64,000 bases of DNA from CAZSAK01 sp964605155 (GTDB lineage: Bacteria > Pseudomonadota > Gammaproteobacteria > SZUA-140), in NCBI GenBank assembly GCA_964605155.1, contig CAZSAK010000004.1:62001-126000 (forward strand), read 5' to 3'. Both the position numbers and the translations under genes were made by a program. Below the pieces are notes generated by a model, which was given only the letters and a program-made list of their open reading frames with translations, made no database searches and was not told the DNA's origin. Positions 45,517 through 54,152 of this stretch are shown here, piece by piece (within the stretch, counting starts at the first letter, position 1; each line of letters starts with the position of its first letter).

Positions 45517-46338
45517 ATGACAACATCAGCAATGAATCATATCTGGCACAAGCGCCTGAAAGAAATTGATAATCCTATTCAAAGTATCCATATCCCGAAG
45601 AATATCACCGACGAGCCGGACCAGGACGAAGAATGGTGTGAAGTCGTAACCAATAACAAAAAGCAGCGTATACGCTTTCATGACTATGATGAAGTATTCG
45701 GTATACCGGGCCTGTATGAGCGATTGTTTTACGATACCCTTGAGTGCTGTTCGCCCGGTTATGTCGTTGATCTGCTGGATGACGTCACACGTGAATGGGA
45801 TACCGAACTGAACAATTTAAAGGTACTGGATGTGGGTGCGGGTAACGGCATGGTAGGTGACGAATTGCACCACCGTGGTGTACGCAAGGTGATCGGTGTG
45901 GATATTATCGATGAGGCAAAGCAGGCGACTTTGCGTGATCGTCCCGGTGTATATGAAGACTACCGGGTGGCCGACCTGACCGCGCTGCCCGGAAAAGACG
46001 AACAGGCATTGCGCAAGCATGGCCTGAATTGCCTGACCACCGTGGCGGCCCTGGGTTACGGTGATATCCCGCCGCTGGCCTTTCTCAAGGCGCTGGATCT
46101 TATCAGTACGCCTGCCTGGGCAGCGTTTAACATCAAGGAAACCTTTTTGCATGAAAGCGACCAAAGCGGATTCAGTCGACTGATTCGTAAGCTGATTCAA
46201 CAGGACTTTCTCCAGCCGCAGTGTTACCGGCGTTACCGTCACCGCAACTCAATGGCGGGTGATCCACTTTACTACATTGCCATGATCACGAAGAAGTGCA
46301 AACCGGTCGAACCCAGGTCGTTTGCCGAATACGCCTAA
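45517..46338 (+). CDS. SAM-dependent methyltransferase, substrate unknown
   Basis: The protein has 273 residues. The SAM-binding motif is VLDVGAGNGMVG (about 107-118), followed by VIGVDIIDEA. The N-terminal 100 residues and the C-terminal basic part (YRRYRHRNSMAGDPLYYIAMI) are not from a family I can name. An AAGGGG Shine-Dalgarno sequence precedes the ATG. It is the last gene of the operon; the gap to asnB-like is about 70 bases. Its role with the carbamoyl/amide genes is open. Confidence 0.83.
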   Translation: MTTSAMNHIWHKRLKEIDNPIQSIHIPKNITDEPDQDEEWCEVVTNNKKQRIRFHDYDEVFGIPGLYERLFYDTLECCSPGYVVDLLDDVTREWDTELNNLKVLDVGAGNGMVGDELHHRGVRKVIGVDIIDEAKQATLRDRPGVYEDYRVADLTALPGKDEQALRKHGLNCLTTVAALGYGDIPPLAFLKALDLISTPAWAAFNIKETFLHESDQSGFSRLIRKLIQQDFLQPQCYRRYRHRNSMAGDPLYYIAMITKKCKPVEPRSFAEYA

Positions 46339-46456
46339 ATCCGCTCGCATGGGCATTCATCAAGCCATGATGTTGCATATCACGCGGGGAATTACCCCGT
46401 TGCTCGTCCTGGCCACGGATCAACATAGTCAGGTAGTGACCATGTCAATCGCGCCA

Positions 46457-46801
46457 TCAGCGACCATCGTTCACCACCATTGACCGCGGCCGTTCGAATC
46501 GCTCCATGGATAATCCATGATAGACATATGCCTCGCAACAAAGCGGTCGGATGATGGCAGGTCGTGTCCTGTAATCCATACCGTCGAATAATGTGGCCGA
46601 ATTCTCAAGTACTGCCGGCAGTAAATTCACCGTTCCGCTGCCCTCGTCGAACTGTTCCTCGTCGCGCCGGTTAATGTCGCTTGGCAGCAGGTCTTCGAAC
46701 GCCTTGCGCAGGATCCATTTGCCTGTGCGTCTCCCGTGCGCTGTGCCATGGAGCTTGAACCCCGCCGGTTTGGTCAGCGCCTTCTCGATGAAAAGTGGCA
46801 T
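46457..46801 (-). pseudogene. C-terminal remnant of a second asparagine-synthase-like gene
   Basis: The minus-strand frame reads PLFIEKALTKPAGFKLHG...GRRTGKWILRKAFEDLLPSDINRRDEEQFDEGSG, the C-terminal part of an AsnB-family synthetase domain, which normally follows over 400 residues of glutaminase and synthetase. Those are missing. The sequence upstream on that strand is the start of the ABC ATPase gene. It differs from the intact enzyme nearby (which has RIEKYALREAMKGLLP there), so it is not a recent copy of it. Confidence 0.75.
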
Positions 46802-46850
46802 AAGCGCCTCATTCCTTGAGTGTAACGGATAAATTTCACACACTATCCCC

Positions 46851-47603
46851 ATGCTGGAACTGATACAAGTATCCAAACACTATGGAGATACAGCAGCGTT
46901 GGCGCTGACCAATCTGCGGATACCGGAGGGTGAAACCCTGGTGCTCATCGGTCCCAGTGGCTGCGGTAAGTCAACCCTGTTGCGCCTGATTGCCGGTTTG
47001 ATACAACCTGACAGCGGTACGATCACACTCGAGGGAATGACGCTGACACCGGACAATATACTGACGGCGCGACAACGGATGGGTTATGTGATACAGGACG
47101 GTGGCCTGTTTCCCCATCTAAACATTCGTGACAATGTGACCGTCATGGCGTGCTACCTGCGGCGGGAGAGCGCCTGGATTGATGCGCGGCTGGCCGAGTT
47201 GGCGCAACTGGTCCGTCTGCCATCGGATCTAATGCACCGTTATCCATCCGAGTTGTCGGGTGGTCAGCGCCAACGCGTCAGCCTGATGCGCGCCCTGATG
47301 CTTGATCCCGAAGTGTTGCTGCTGGACGAACCTCTGGGTGCCCTGGATCCCATGATTCGTTACGAATTGCAGCGGGAACTCAGGGGGATCTTTGCACGGC
47401 TTGGTAAGACCGTTGTCATGGTAACGCATGACATCGCCGAGGCAGCCTTTTTCGGACATACACTGGTGCTGATGCGGGATGGCCATATTATCCAGACCGG
47501 CACCTTCAAGTCGCTTGCACGGACACCCGCGGAGGCATTCGTCGAGCAGTTCATCAATGCCCAGCGTGATCCGATGGAACAGCTTGCCAGGGTACTGAAA
47601 TGA
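46851..47603 (+). CDS. ATP-binding subunit of an osmoprotectant-type ABC importer
   Basis: The ATPase has 250 residues with Walker A GPSGCGKST, signature LSGGQRQRV, Walker B VLLLDEPLGALDP and H-loop THDIAEA. It belongs to the quaternary-amine/OpuC-like group, in which the partner is a permease with a fused or separate binding protein; that partner gene follows with an ATGA overlap. No C-terminal CBS domains are present. A strong Shine-Dalgarno sequence is not visible. Confidence 0.92.
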   Translation: MLELIQVSKHYGDTAALALTNLRIPEGETLVLIGPSGCGKSTLLRLIAGLIQPDSGTITLEGMTLTPDNILTARQRMGYVIQDGGLFPHLNIRDNVTVMACYLRRESAWIDARLAELAQLVRLPSDLMHRYPSELSGGQRQRVSLMRALMLDPEVLLLDEPLGALDPMIRYELQRELRGIFARLGKTVVMVTHDIAEAAFFGHTLVLMRDGHIIQTGTFKSLARTPAEAFVEQFINAQRDPMEQLARVLK

Positions 47604-49132
47604 TTACCTGGCGCACGCGTGTTACAGCATGGGTACTGGTGTTCTGCTTTTCTCCTCTACCCGCAATTGCAGCCGGCGAATCGCCTGCAACGATCACCGT
47701 TGGCTCCAAGAGCTTCACCGAATCGGTGATCATCGGTGAAATGCTGGTTCATATGATTCGCCAGACCGGTCACGAAGCCCGTCACAGACGGCAACTGGGA
47801 GGGACACGGGTACTGTGGAATGCGCTAGTCAGCGGCGAGATCGATGCCTATCCGGAATATACCGGCACCCTGATCCAGGAGATCCTGGTGAGAGAAAATC
47901 TGCAGACGGATGCGCAACTCAAGCGGGCTCTCGCGGCGCGTGGGCTGCGTATGACCGCGCCACTGGGCTTTAACAATACCTATGCGATCGGTATGAAGGA
48001 CAAACTGGCCGGGAGACTCGGTATACGCACGATATCGGATTTACGCAACCATCCCGATCTTGTATTCGGATTCGGCAATGAGTTCATGGACCGGGCAGAC
48101 GGTTGGCCCGGGTTGCAAAGACGTTATCAACTCCCGCAAAGCCATGTAACTGGCCTTGACCATGACCTCGCTTACCGTGGTATCGAGTCAGGATCATTAC
48201 AGGTAACGGATCTTTATGCGACCGATGCGGAGATCGCTTATTACAATCTGCGAGTACTCGAGGATGACCTGGATTATTTTCCGGTCTATAACGCCGTGAT
48301 CTTGTATCGCGCCGATCTGCAGCAGCGAGTTCCTGAGTTGGTGGCGCTTTTCAACCGGCTTGCAGGACGCATTGATGCGCACATCATGAGCAGGATGAAT
48401 GCACAGGTCAAGCTCGATGGACAATCCGAGGCCGCTGTGGCCGCCGGGTTTCTCGAGGATACTCTGCAACTGGACATCGATCTGCAACAGCAAAATGCAT
48501 GGCAGCGTTTATGGCGGAATACCATGGCACATCTCGTACTGGTGGCAATATCCCTGGGTGCCGCCATCCTTGTATCCGTGCCGCTGGGTATCCTTGCGGC
48601 GCGTCGCCCGCGCCTGGGTCAGATCATTCTGGGCGTCGCCGGTCTGATTCAGACCATCCCCTCACTGGCCTTGTTTGTTTTCATGATCCCGTTACTCGGT
48701 ATCGGTGGTCCCCCGGCAATCGTTGCGCTGTTTCTCTACAGCCTGCTGCCGATCATTCGTAACACCTATGCAGGGCTCAAGGATATCCCGCCACCGATCG
48801 TCGAATCGGCACGCGCCCTCGGTTTGCCGTCGCGTGCAAGGCTGCGTATCGTGGAATTACCCCTGGCGACCCGGGCCATACTTGCCGGGATCAAGACGTC
48901 GGCGGTGATCAATGTGGGCACAGCCACGTTGAGCGCCCTGATCGGCGCCGGGGGTTACGGCCAGCCAATACTCACGGGTATACGGCTGGATGATATCGGC
49001 CTGATCATGCAGGGAGCGGTCCCGGCGGCACTGCTGGCACTATTGGTACAAGGTCTGTTTGAATTGATCGAACGGTACCTGTTACCGCGAGATCTTGGCA
49101 GGTCTGAAGCCGGCCTGAGGCTCATCGGATGA
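47600..49132 (+). CDS. Fused substrate-binding protein and permease of an osmoprotectant-type ABC importer
   Basis: The 510-residue protein begins with a signal-like helix, then an OpuAC/ProX-like binding domain (about 30-290: ITVGSKSFTESVIIGEML, LGGTRVLWNALVSGEIDAYPEYTGT). The C-terminal part is a BPD-type permease with the EAA-like motif SARALGLPSRARLRIVELPLATRAILAGIKTS. Unusually the binding domain precedes the permease. Substrates of this group include glycine betaine, choline and ergothioneine. Near the carbamoyl/amide operon, an osmolyte is the simplest guess. Confidence 0.93.
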   Translation: MITWRTRVTAWVLVFCFSPLPAIAAGESPATITVGSKSFTESVIIGEMLVHMIRQTGHEARHRRQLGGTRVLWNALVSGEIDAYPEYTGTLIQEILVRENLQTDAQLKRALAARGLRMTAPLGFNNTYAIGMKDKLAGRLGIRTISDLRNHPDLVFGFGNEFMDRADGWPGLQRRYQLPQSHVTGLDHDLAYRGIESGSLQVTDLYATDAEIAYYNLRVLEDDLDYFPVYNAVILYRADLQQRVPELVALFNRLAGRIDAHIMSRMNAQVKLDGQSEAAVAAGFLEDTLQLDIDLQQQNAWQRLWRNTMAHLVLVAISLGAAILVSVPLGILAARRPRLGQIILGVAGLIQTIPSLALFVFMIPLLGIGGPPAIVALFLYSLLPIIRNTYAGLKDIPPPIVESARALGLPSRARLRIVELPLATRAILAGIKTSAVINVGTATLSALIGAGGYGQPILTGIRLDDIGLIMQGAVPAALLALLVQGLFELIERYLLPRDLGRSEAGLRLIG

Positions 49133-49143
49133 CTCGTTGTGGT

Positions 49144-49644
49144 TCAGGATAGATCGATTTCAGGATGAAAGGTCCGCAGCGCTCTCGCCCCTATCACTAT
49201 GAATATGATCATGACGACGAGTTGCACGGCATAAAACGGCGGTTCGGACAATGTCGGTGCCATTGATCTCAGGAGCTGAACCTTCTTGAATAGCTGTGCG
49301 ACGGCGAGGAAGACGTTCAGGTAAAGTGCGAGCACGGCACCCATCACAAAGGACCAGCGCCAGGGACCCGCAAGGCGATAGCCGTATAACGCGAGGATTG
49401 CTACTGCCAGTACAATCAGCGAAATGATGGCGACCGCAATAGTCGTGTTGAAAAACGGTACCCTGAAATATAAACTGGTCATACTGGTCAAGACTGTCGA
49501 AGCCAGAAAGAGTACAGTCCAGCCCTCGAGCAGTTTGTTCCTGAGCATTCCCAAAACCACAATGAAGCCCGAGAAGATCCCTATCAAGCTCAACACGACA
49601 TGGATCATTATAAATGTGTGAATTCCGATAATATCGATGATCAT
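49144..49644 (-). CDS. Multi-helix membrane protein of unknown function
   Basis: The product has 166 residues and about four to five transmembrane helices. A GGAGGG motif just upstream supports ATG 49644 (MIIDIIGIHTF). No named domain is visible. It converges on the ABC permease gene and is divergent from a small membrane protein gene. Confidence 0.7.
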   Translation of the reverse strand: MIIDIIGIHTFIMIHVVLSLIGIFSGFIVVLGMLRNKLLEGWTVLFLASTVLTSMTSLYFRVPFFNTTIAVAIISLIVLAVAILALYGYRLAGPWRWSFVMGAVLALYLNVFLAVAQLFKKVQLLRSMAPTLSEPPFYAVQLVVMIIFIVIGARALRTFHPEIDLS

Positions 49645-49808
49645 TATGCCCCTCCCTCCGATCAAGGCCCGCTGTTAGAGATTTTGCGATCACATTTTGC
49701 CGGCCTTCGCAAGGTTGCCGCTTCAGATGTGACTATATGGCTGATGCTGTCCCCGTCTGGAAGTGCGCACAGTCTTACACAGTGTGTCCCTGCTTATCAT
49801 TGTCGACA

Positions 49809-49825
49809 TTGTCATACAATGACAA
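49809..49825. promoter_or_regulatory. Palindrome, candidate upstream activator site
   Basis: TTGTCAT-ACA-ATGACAA has perfect 7-base arms. It lies about 133 bases upstream of the predicted sigma-54 start, in the usual range for enhancer-binding proteins. It resembles, but does not match, the NifA site TGT-N10-ACA (here the spacing is 9). Confidence 0.55.
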
Positions 49826-49924
49826 CCCTTCATTTATCACATGCGCATCAGTGCTTGCCGCCTGCGAACAGATAATCATATAAACATCAGCTGGTTGCAA
49901 TTTATTTTTTGCGATTTCAGGTAT

Positions 49925-49940
49925 TGGCATGCAAGCTGCA
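49925..49940 (+). promoter_or_regulatory. Sigma-54 (-24/-12) promoter of the small membrane protein gene
   Basis: TGGCATG-N4-CTGCA has the invariant GG-N10-GC spacing. Transcription would begin near 49950, about 60 bases before the ATG at 50011. A sigma-54 activator gene follows within 300 bases. Confidence 0.75.
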
Positions 49941-50010
49941 ATTACCTGGTCAAGGGAATTTCCGGAATACCCGGGATCCTGACACTTGACGCAGCAACAG
50001 GAGATCAGAC

Positions 50011-50253
50011 ATGACACATGGCAATATTTTATATGTCGAACGCGTGATTCGTTACGTATTCGGCTGCGTTTTACTGCTGGGAATATTGCACCTGAATGTA
50101 CCCCCCGTACTGGCATTCATCGCGGCCTACGCAATACTTACCGCGATGATTGCCTGGGAACCGATTTATGCACTGTACGGAACTGTGAAAGCGGTGATTC
50201 CCGTGCCGAGGTTTTACCCCAGGCCGGCAAGCGAGCCGGTTCTCAACACCTAG
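50011..50253 (+). CDS. Small DUF2892-like membrane protein
   Basis: The protein has 80 residues with two hydrophobic helices and the ERVIRYVFGCVLLLG pattern of YgaP-type membrane domains, then WEPIYALYGTVKA where the family often has a P-L-Y segment. A CAGGAG motif supports the start. It is preceded by a sigma-54 promoter and followed by a strong terminator, so it is a single-gene unit. A related protein is encoded at 56765. Confidence 0.78.
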   Translation: MTHGNILYVERVIRYVFGCVLLLGILHLNVPPVLAFIAAYAILTAMIAWEPIYALYGTVKAVIPVPRFYPRPASEPVLNT

Positions 50254-50284
50254 ATCATACCAACCGCAGGAATTGCCCTCCTTC

Positions 50285-50324
50285 GAAGCGCCCTGTCCCC
50301 CCAGGGGCGCTTCACTTTTTTTTC
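50285..50324 (+). terminator. Rho-independent terminator
   Basis: A 9-base-pair stem (GAAGCGCCC, 50285-50293, with 50305-50313) and 11-base loop is followed by eight T within ten bases. It ends the small membrane protein transcript. Confidence 0.9.
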
Positions 50325-50529
50325 ATATAGTTAACCGATGACAGGCAGCGTTACTGTGCTGGTGATGGACATGATTGGTGCAACACGCACCATATCTGAC
50401 TGCATGGATGCTGAATGCAAAGCCTTGACGCATCCAGCTGCCCGTTTTCCATGGCATGGTTGTTGCGAATTCAGATATAAAGTTCGCAGTATGGACATCA
50501 GCAGGATACATGGATAGATACTCGATTTT

Positions 50530-52119
50530 ATGCTAACAGATATACTGGACGACGGGCTCGATGAGCACCCGGTAGTGAGCAAAGACGTGGCGGAGGTTTT
50601 TCTGATCGCAGCGGACCTGATCGGCAAGACCCTCGAGCCGGAACAGGCGATCGGGGGTATCCTGCAATTACTGGCCGATCGACTGCAGCTCGACAAGGGA
50701 CGTGTTGTACTGCCGGACAGGGAATCGGGCATCCTGCGTATATGCTATGCCCATGGACTCAGCAAACAGGAGCGGGCTCGAGGTAACTATGCCCTCGGGG
50801 AAGGCGTTACCGGCCGCGTCATGGCCGAAGCCAGCATCGCCCTGGTGCCTGATATCAGAAAAGAACCCGAATACCTGGCACGTGTATTCAGCAGGACAAG
50901 GCTGCCGGATAATACCGATATTGCATTCATCGCCGTTCCGATCATGCAGGATGAACGGCCAATCGGGGTCCTTGCGGTCAATCCCGTTCACACTAAACAG
51001 ACTGATTTTGATGTTGGACTGTATGTATTACAGGTCCTGGCATCGATAATCGGCCAGATCCTGCGCATTAACAGTCTGGTTAAGGAACGAACCCGTGAGT
51101 TGATCCACGAGAATCGTGCGCTGAAGATCGCCCGCGATCTGGATGGGGCGAGCTACGGTATCCTCGGTAAAAGCCAGGCATTGCTCCAGGCCCAGCAAAA
51201 TGCATTACGCGCGGCTTCATCACAAGCCACGGTAATGCTGGTCGGTGAGTCGGGCACCGGCAAGGAGAAATTCGCGCGGATGATTCATTTTGCCGGTATC
51301 CGACGGGATCAAACCTTCGTTTGCATCAATTGCGCGGCGATTCCCGAAAACCTGCTGGAGTCCGAGTTATTCGGTCACGAGAAAGGCAGCTTTACAGGTG
51401 CGACGCATACCCGTACCGGGAAATTCGAACAGGCCTCCGGGGGTACGCTGTTCCTCGATGAAATCGGTGATATGAACATAGACCTGCAGGCAAAGTTGTT
51501 GCGTACACTGCAGGATAAAAAGATACAGCGTGTGGGCGGACGGGATGAAATCAGTGTGGATGTACGCATTATCACGGCCACTCACAAGAATCTGCAGGAT
51601 CTCGTGAATAGCGGGAAGTTCCGTCTCGATCTCTATTATCGCCTCAATGTTATACGTATCGGCCTGCCCCCGCTCAGGGAACGCAAGGGCGACATCCGTC
51701 TGTTGGCCATCTACTTCGTTAACAGGGAAAATCAACGCAATGGTCGCAACATCAATCTCCCGGAAGAGGCATTGGCCCTGCTGGAAGAGTACGACTGGCC
51801 CGGCAATATCCGGCAACTTGAAAATGTGATCGAGCGTCTCGTCGTCATGACGGATAAGAATACTGTCACAACTCAGGATATCGAACAGATCCTGACGGAG
51901 GAGGCACGTGTTGATTCCATGACGGAGCACCTGTCCCAATTCAAATATCTTCCAGGCCTATACGGTAGACCCTATTCCCGCGTGCGTGAACATGAACGGG
52001 AAGGTATCATGAAAGCTCTGCAGCAATCCGGGGGTAACAAGACACAGGCGGCGAAACAACTCGGTCTTACTGTCAGGCAACTCCACTATCGGCTGACCAA
52101 GCTGGACATCGAGGGTTGA
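50530..52119 (+). CDS. NifA-like GAF-domain sigma-54 transcriptional activator
   Basis: The 529-residue protein has an N-terminal GAF domain (about 25-180), a helical linker, an AAA+ domain with GESGTGKE, GSFTGA and GGTLFLDEIGD motifs, and a Fis-type HTH (NKTQAAKQLGLTVRQLHYRL). This architecture is NifA-like, but no nif genes are present. Linker cysteines typical of oxygen-sensitive NifA are absent. The nearby sigma-54 promoter at 49925 is the obvious candidate target. The signal sensed by the GAF domain is unknown. Confidence 0.9.
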   Translation: MLTDILDDGLDEHPVVSKDVAEVFLIAADLIGKTLEPEQAIGGILQLLADRLQLDKGRVVLPDRESGILRICYAHGLSKQERARGNYALGEGVTGRVMAEASIALVPDIRKEPEYLARVFSRTRLPDNTDIAFIAVPIMQDERPIGVLAVNPVHTKQTDFDVGLYVLQVLASIIGQILRINSLVKERTRELIHENRALKIARDLDGASYGILGKSQALLQAQQNALRAASSQATVMLVGESGTGKEKFARMIHFAGIRRDQTFVCINCAAIPENLLESELFGHEKGSFTGATHTRTGKFEQASGGTLFLDEIGDMNIDLQAKLLRTLQDKKIQRVGGRDEISVDVRIITATHKNLQDLVNSGKFRLDLYYRLNVIRIGLPPLRERKGDIRLLAIYFVNRENQRNGRNINLPEEALALLEEYDWPGNIRQLENVIERLVVMTDKNTVTTQDIEQILTEEARVDSMTEHLSQFKYLPGLYGRPYSRVREHEREGIMKALQQSGGNKTQAAKQLGLTVRQLHYRLTKLDIEG

Positions 52120-52267
52120 CGGGAACATCGGCTTTCATACAGCAAGCACCTGATTTGGCAGGCGTATTATCCCAGGTATCCATTCTGTAGCAGCCGCTGC
52201 ATTAAGCTGTGGTTAAGTTATCTCCCGGTAAAATATAATTCAGGTAATTCACAGGGGAGACGCGACG

Positions 52268-52837
52268 GTGAAACGAAGGATGGATGGAATGAATGTTGTC
52301 ATGGCGATCGCTATCGCCTGTACATTGGCAGCCTGTGCCTCGCAACCTGCATCTGTAGCCCGTCCCGCAAACGAGGTTGCCGCACCGCCTCCCGTACCTG
52401 TCCAGGTCTACTTTTATCCATTGCACGACCAGAGCCCGGAGCAACAGGACCGTGATCGTTATGAATGTTATCAATGGGCCAGACAACAGACAGGATTCGA
52501 CCCGAGTGCACCGTTGCTAGCGCCGCACCAGCGCGTCGAGGTGATCCCGCAACCGCCACCGGGTCATGATACCGCGGCGGGAGCCGTGACAGGTGCCGTC
52601 ATCGGATCCATTGTTACGGCACCTCATGACAGTGGCAAGGGTGCGATTATCGGTGCGATGGCCGGCGCCATTGCGGGTGCCGCCTCTGATACGGAGCGTC
52701 AACAGGAAGCGGAACGTATTCAGGCGCAATACGATCGCCAGGCGGCGCTGCGCAATGCCAGCATCGAGGAAAAGGCCAGAAACTACCGGCGCGCGATGGC
52801 GGCATGCCTGGAAGGGCGCGGTTACAGTGTGCGCTGA
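52268..52837 (+). CDS. Glycine-zipper lipoprotein with a C-terminal ECYxWA domain
   Basis: A lipobox LAAC lies near residue 22. The mature part has a Pro-rich segment, a domain with RDRYECYQWARQQTGFDPS, a glycine-zipper region (GAVTGAVIGS ... GAIIGAMAGAIAGAAS), and the C-terminal RRAMAACLEGRGYSVR. The glycine zipper could insert into the outer membrane. The ECYxWA and ACLEGRGYSV segments recur in the next gene, so the two are paralogs. Translation starts at GTG 52268 after GGGGAG. Confidence 0.8.
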   Translation: MKRRMDGMNVVMAIAIACTLAACASQPASVARPANEVAAPPPVPVQVYFYPLHDQSPEQQDRDRYECYQWARQQTGFDPSAPLLAPHQRVEVIPQPPPGHDTAAGAVTGAVIGSIVTAPHDSGKGAIIGAMAGAIAGAASDTERQQEAERIQAQYDRQAALRNASIEEKARNYRRAMAACLEGRGYSVR

Positions 52838-52897
52838 CAGGGGTGCGGATACCGCCTGAGAATGTGATGACAATTTGAATTGAGCGAGGATAAAGAG

Positions 52898-53677
52898 ATG
52901 ATGAGCGGCAAGTTACAGACAGTGATGATTGGATTGCTCATAACGGGCATTATGATCTTGCCGGCATATGCCGATCGTGATTCCAGTGACCGGGACGGTG
53001 ATTTTCGCAACAAGCGGATCACGACCCACAAACCGGGATTGCAGGATAAACTCATGCGGGATGGACACCGGAAACAGCCTGCACAAGCCGATGATGAAAG
53101 GTCTTACAGGGAACGTGGCTACAAGCTGGATACGCGATATCATCACAATCATTATTACCCGCCCCGCGGGCGCGTCATCAGGACTCTGCCCAAACACTAT
53201 CGGGTGGTGCCGTATCGGGGCGTGAACTACTATTTCAACGCAGGCATCTGGTATCGCCGCAGCGGGATCAATTTCACGGTCGTGATACCCCCGACCGGTG
53301 TGATCGTACCCGTCCTGCCACCGTATTACACCACCGTGTGGGTGGGTGCGACACCCTATTACTACGCCGGAGGCATCTATTATATCTGGCGCCCGTCCGC
53401 GCGTGGTTATGAAGTGGTCGAGGCGCCTGACGACGCTGAGGTCGTTGTCGAATCATCCGTGCCGCAGGAACTGTTTGTGTATCCCAAGCAGGGACAGAGT
53501 GAGGAGCAACAGGCGAAAGACCGTTACGAATGTTATCGCTGGGCGGTGGACCAGACCGGTTTTGATCCGAGCATGCCGGGAGGCAACGTGCCCGTCGAGG
53601 ACAACGTCGCAAAACGCGCGGACTACCAGCGCGCCGAGACTGCCTGTCTCGAAGGACGGGGTTATAGCGTAAAATAG
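52898..53677 (+). CDS. DUF6515-like secreted protein, paralog of the previous gene
   Basis: The product has 259 residues after start ATG 52898, with a signal peptide ending AYADR. The middle (100-200) is rich in Tyr, Pro and His and reads like a repeated beta-structure (YRVVPYRGVNYYFNAGIWYRR, YYYAGGIYYIW). The C-terminal part has KDRYECYRWAVDQTGFDPS and ACLEGRGYSVK, as in the preceding lipoprotein. Function is unknown. TTG 52880 would add a few charged residues. Confidence 0.8.
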   Translation: MMSGKLQTVMIGLLITGIMILPAYADRDSSDRDGDFRNKRITTHKPGLQDKLMRDGHRKQPAQADDERSYRERGYKLDTRYHHNHYYPPRGRVIRTLPKHYRVVPYRGVNYYFNAGIWYRRSGINFTVVIPPTGVIVPVLPPYYTTVWVGATPYYYAGGIYYIWRPSARGYEVVEAPDDAEVVVESSVPQELFVYPKQGQSEEQQAKDRYECYRWAVDQTGFDPSMPGGNVPVEDNVAKRADYQRAETACLEGRGYSVK

Positions 53678-53768
53678 CCGCGGTTGATCGTCCTGCCCGT
53701 AGCGTGTTATATGAATATACGGAATGGGTGCATTTAAACAAACGATATATTCGGATACCACCTTGCTG

Positions 53769-54107
53769 ATGTCAGCCAGGCCTTATATACGCGTGATCGG
53801 TGTTGCCACCCTGGCATTCCTGCTTGCCGCGTGCGCCAGCGTGCAACTTGGCCGGGATTTCGACCTGCAGGTTTTTACCAACAGGGTCCAGCAGGGTCAA
53901 ACGACCCGTGACGAGGTGCGTGACTGGCTCGGTGACCCGAAGGGTACCGGGGTGTCGGTGGATGCCGGCGGCCGGCGTTATGAACAATGGACGTATCTCT
54001 ATGGCAGTGGGCGACTGCACGCCATGAAGGATGCCAGATTCAAGATCCTGCAGATCAAGTTCGACCAGCAAGGTTTGCTGCGCAGTTACGAGTTCACGGC
54101 GGATTGA
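53769..54107 (+). CDS. BamE/OmlA-like outer membrane lipoprotein
   Basis: The lipobox LLAAC is near residue 21. The region NRVQQGQTTRDEVRDWLGDPKGTG is the BamE-type helical motif, followed by two beta-strands ending in FDQQGLLRSYE. BamE-family proteins stabilise the outer-membrane assembly machinery. This is probably a paralog, since bamE is normally beside fur or recN. The in-frame ATG 53724 would add 15 residues but weaken the signal peptide. Confidence 0.82.
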   Translation: MSARPYIRVIGVATLAFLLAACASVQLGRDFDLQVFTNRVQQGQTTRDEVRDWLGDPKGTGVSVDAGGRRYEQWTYLYGSGRLHAMKDARFKILQIKFDQQGLLRSYEFTAD

Positions 54108-54152
54108 TGCCGAATTTTCCAGGTGCGGTTTAGAGTAATCGACAAGGTAGGG

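Larger units (their letters stand above)
49645..50010. other. Divergent intergenic region with a palindrome and a sigma-54 promoter
   Basis: The 366 bases hold no gene I can support. They contain a perfect 17-base palindrome (49809-49825) and a -24/-12 element (49925-49940), described separately. Confidence 0.6.

Noticed and set aside
50530..52119. True nitrogen-fixation regulator NifA
   Set aside because: No nif genes in the window and the linker cysteines are missing; only the domain layout is NifA-like.
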